From: Bacteroidales bacterium
Lineage (GTDB): Bacteria > Bacteroidota > Bacteroidia > Bacteroidales > VadinHA17
Direction: 5' to 3'
Length of the DNA: 64,000 nt
NCBI GenBank assembly: GCA_020201035.1
Contig: JAIVHO010000034.1
Coordinates: 19,577-83,576, forward strand
Shown here: positions 62,523 through 64,000 of the stretch, in pieces
How positions within the stretch are numbered: position 1 is the stretch's first letter
How the letters are laid out: each line of letters begins with the position of its first letter
Program-made: the position numbers and the translations under genes
Notes under the pieces: model-generated
What the model saw: only the letters and a program-made list of their open reading frames with translations
What the model was told of the DNA's origin: nothing
Databases searched by the model: none

Positions 62523-64000
62523 CTATTGCCTTAACTGCTCACTCAGCCTGGGCATCCTGATACGATCAAATACGTCCATCACTTTCTGCAGCAAGTTGAT
62601 GTATAAGGTAAACCACAGAATAACACTCATCAACCAGATTATAAAGATATTGAATAGTAAAGTATCAATCCTTATACTGCCAATCTTTTTATAGGGGGCA
62701 AACATATGGGCCCTGCCAATATCTGAAAGTGGCTCCATTAAAACAGGATCAGCTTTCTGAATGATTAATGCCTCATTTTCATATATCTTATCCGGAATGT
62801 TATTATTGAGCAGTATATCGGCAAGAAACTGGTTATGGTGATTCTGCTTCATCGTGGCCAGAGTGATTTCCGGTGAGGATCCACGATAATTATTGACCAG
62901 TGAATCGCGTGATGCAATGGCTTTATTTGCAATGCTTCTGAAGTAAACCTTCAGTGAGTCAAGGTAACCTGTTACTCTGGCATTTGCCGTTGAGTCATAC
63001 GGAACGGTGTTAATGAATGAGTCAATGTCTGATTGCTCAAATCCGGCCTTTTCAGACAGCTCCCGTGTATACCGCAATAATTTATACCTGTTATTTAAAT
63101 AGTGATCCCTGTACTCTTCCTTGCCCCCGGAATAAAGGTTCTCATGTGATTTTCTCTGTAAAAGGGGAATCATAAATGAGGCATACCAGTTATTCTGGCT
63201 GATAATCATATCATTATCAAAGAAAAGTTTCTCATAACTGTTTCGTTTGTACATCTCAACCGTCATTGCCTCATAAGCCCACCTGCTTGTCATAAGATCT
63301 CCTATCACCGGAACATTGATCCTCCTTGTGAGTGAGGGATGTAAATCATCATAACGGATCATTGCCCCACCAAGGATCAGCTGGGGGACCAGTATCAGCG
63401 GTATAAGGATATAGATGCTTACAACAGATTTCATCCCTGCGGAGATATTCAGTCCCAGAATATTTCCGAAGCAGGCAACTGAAAAGAGTATCAGCCAGAA
63501 GCTCCAGAACATCCCCTCAATACCCAGAATATGATTTGAGATTATTACAAACGTAAAGGTCTGGAAAGCTGATAGCCAGAAAAGGAACATAATCTTTGAG
63601 CCCAGGTAACTTGCCATGGAGATCTCAAGGTATTTCTGCCGTTCCAGTATGTTTCGGTCCCTGAAAATCTCCTCTGCACTCACTGTAAGACCCAGAAACA
63701 GTGCCACTACAACAGACATAAAGATGAAGACAGGCAGATTCTTGTTATCGGCAAAAATATAAAACCCGTCATTTGTCTGTTTGGTGATAAATGCGAGGAT
63801 AAATGCAAGAAGTGGTGACTCAATAAGGTTAATAACAAGGTACTGACGATCAGCTATCTTTCTGAGAATGTTACGGCGTATAAAGGTATTAAACTGTGAC
63901 AGCCTTCCCGGCACCTGAAACTGGTTCTGGGGTAATGGTAGCCTGCCAGGCCTTCTGGTAAACCGGGGCATCATAGTTCGCATATAACGCCTATACCAGT
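62523..64000 (-). CDS. ABC-2-type transporter, permease half (5' end off window)
   Basis: The frame is open to the right edge; an internal ATG at 63983 is preceded by in-frame W-Y-R-R-Y, so the true start is outside. The visible 490 residues begin with N-R-Q-Y-L-V-I-N-L-I-E-S-P-L-L-A-F-I-like text after a basic region and contain about six membrane helices in two groups, with a 200-residue soluble insert (about 250-440) between the last two. This matches the second half of large Bacteroidota ABC proteins that join an ABCG-type ATPase to an ABC-2 permease. The ATPase part should lie beyond 64000. Substrate unknown. Confidence 0.8.
   Translation of the reverse strand, partial: WYRRYMRTMMPRFTRRPGRLPLPQNQFQVPGRLSQFNTFIRRNILRKIADRQYLVINLIESPLLAFILAFITKQTNDGFYIFADNKNLPVFIFMSVVVALFLGLTVSAEEIFRDRNILERQKYLEISMASYLGSKIMFLFWLSAFQTFTFVIISNHILGIEGMFWSFWLILFSVACFGNILGLNISAGMKSVVSIYILIPLILVPQLILGGAMIRYDDLHPSLTRRINVPVIGDLMTSRWAYEAMTVEMYKRNSYEKLFFDNDMIISQNNWYASFMIPLLQRKSHENLYSGGKEEYRDHYLNNRYKLLRYTRELSEKAGFEQSDIDSFINTVPYDSTANARVTGYLDSLKVYFRSIANKAIASRDSLVNNYRGSSPEITLATMKQNHHNQFLADILLNNNIPDKIYENEALIIQKADPVLMEPLSDIGRAHMFAPYKKIGSIRIDTLLFNIFIIWLMSVILWFTLYINLLQKVMDVFDRIRMPRLSEQLRQ

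Noticed and set aside
1..64000. tRNA, rRNA, IS elements or prophage genes
   Set aside because: Gaps were read for cloverleaf arms, transposase and integrase motifs and none was convincing.

Overview
The window is a chromosomal segment of a Bacteroidota bacterium, most likely of the order Bacteroidales or a close relative; the species cannot be named from sequence alone. Support comes from several directions: promoters with the Bacteroidota-type -7 element TAnnTTTG, sparse Shine-Dalgarno sequences, a lysyl-tRNA synthetase with a C-terminal extension, a membrane-anchored MutS-like ATPase, a DUF2807 protein, a secreted tricorn homologue, an outer-membrane helix-hairpin-helix protein, and a GldL-like membrane motif (K-I-x-H-W-P-G-A). 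No rRNA, tRNA, IS element, prophage or CRISPR array was seen.

Layout. 1-15200 is a long minus-strand housekeeping run. In transcription order it is hpt, adk, obg, a PAP2 phosphatase, lplA, plsC, a methyltransferase-like gene, a MutS-like gene, parE, parC, aroK and a membrane/HEAT-repeat protein that runs off the left edge. 15294-18721 (plus) holds purE and a pair of outer-membrane proteins. 18718-22052 (minus) holds recJ-lipB-lipA, so octanoyl transfer and lipoyl synthesis sit close to the lipoate salvage gene lplA. lysS (plus) follows. 23900-31400 is an accessory stretch with long spacers, decayed genes (a membrane glycosyltransferase-like protein and a Tat-exported aldo/keto reductase), a Tat-signal threonine aldolase, an SDR and an FeS aldo/keto reductase. 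31400-49100 mixes exported hydrolases (S9 and S41/tricorn peptidases, a MnSOD-type superoxide dismutase) with a PadR-controlled membrane module, a small membrane protein coupled to upp, a trpB gene with a putative Trp-codon leader, and gpsA. 49130-50470 is a GTPase of the cyclic-2,3-diphosphoglycerate synthetase type. 51606-58915 (minus) is purH-mreB-mreC-mreD-mrdA-rodA, the cell-elongation cluster. The right end has an ABC permease (plus), then mgtE, rsmA and the C-terminal half of a large ABC-2 transporter (minus).

The most interesting material is regulatory. Two unrelated exported peptidase genes (31389 and 42434) are preceded by an almost identical leader of about 140 bp with two stem-loops, the second terminator-like. 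A 115-bp multi-hairpin element occurs twice (36346, 46049). A 23-codon reading frame with Trp-Cys-Trp lies in front of a strong hairpin upstream of trpB. The PadR promoter carries two tandem copies of a dyad spaced 25 bp apart. All positions and motifs were read by eye; identity figures are hand counts.
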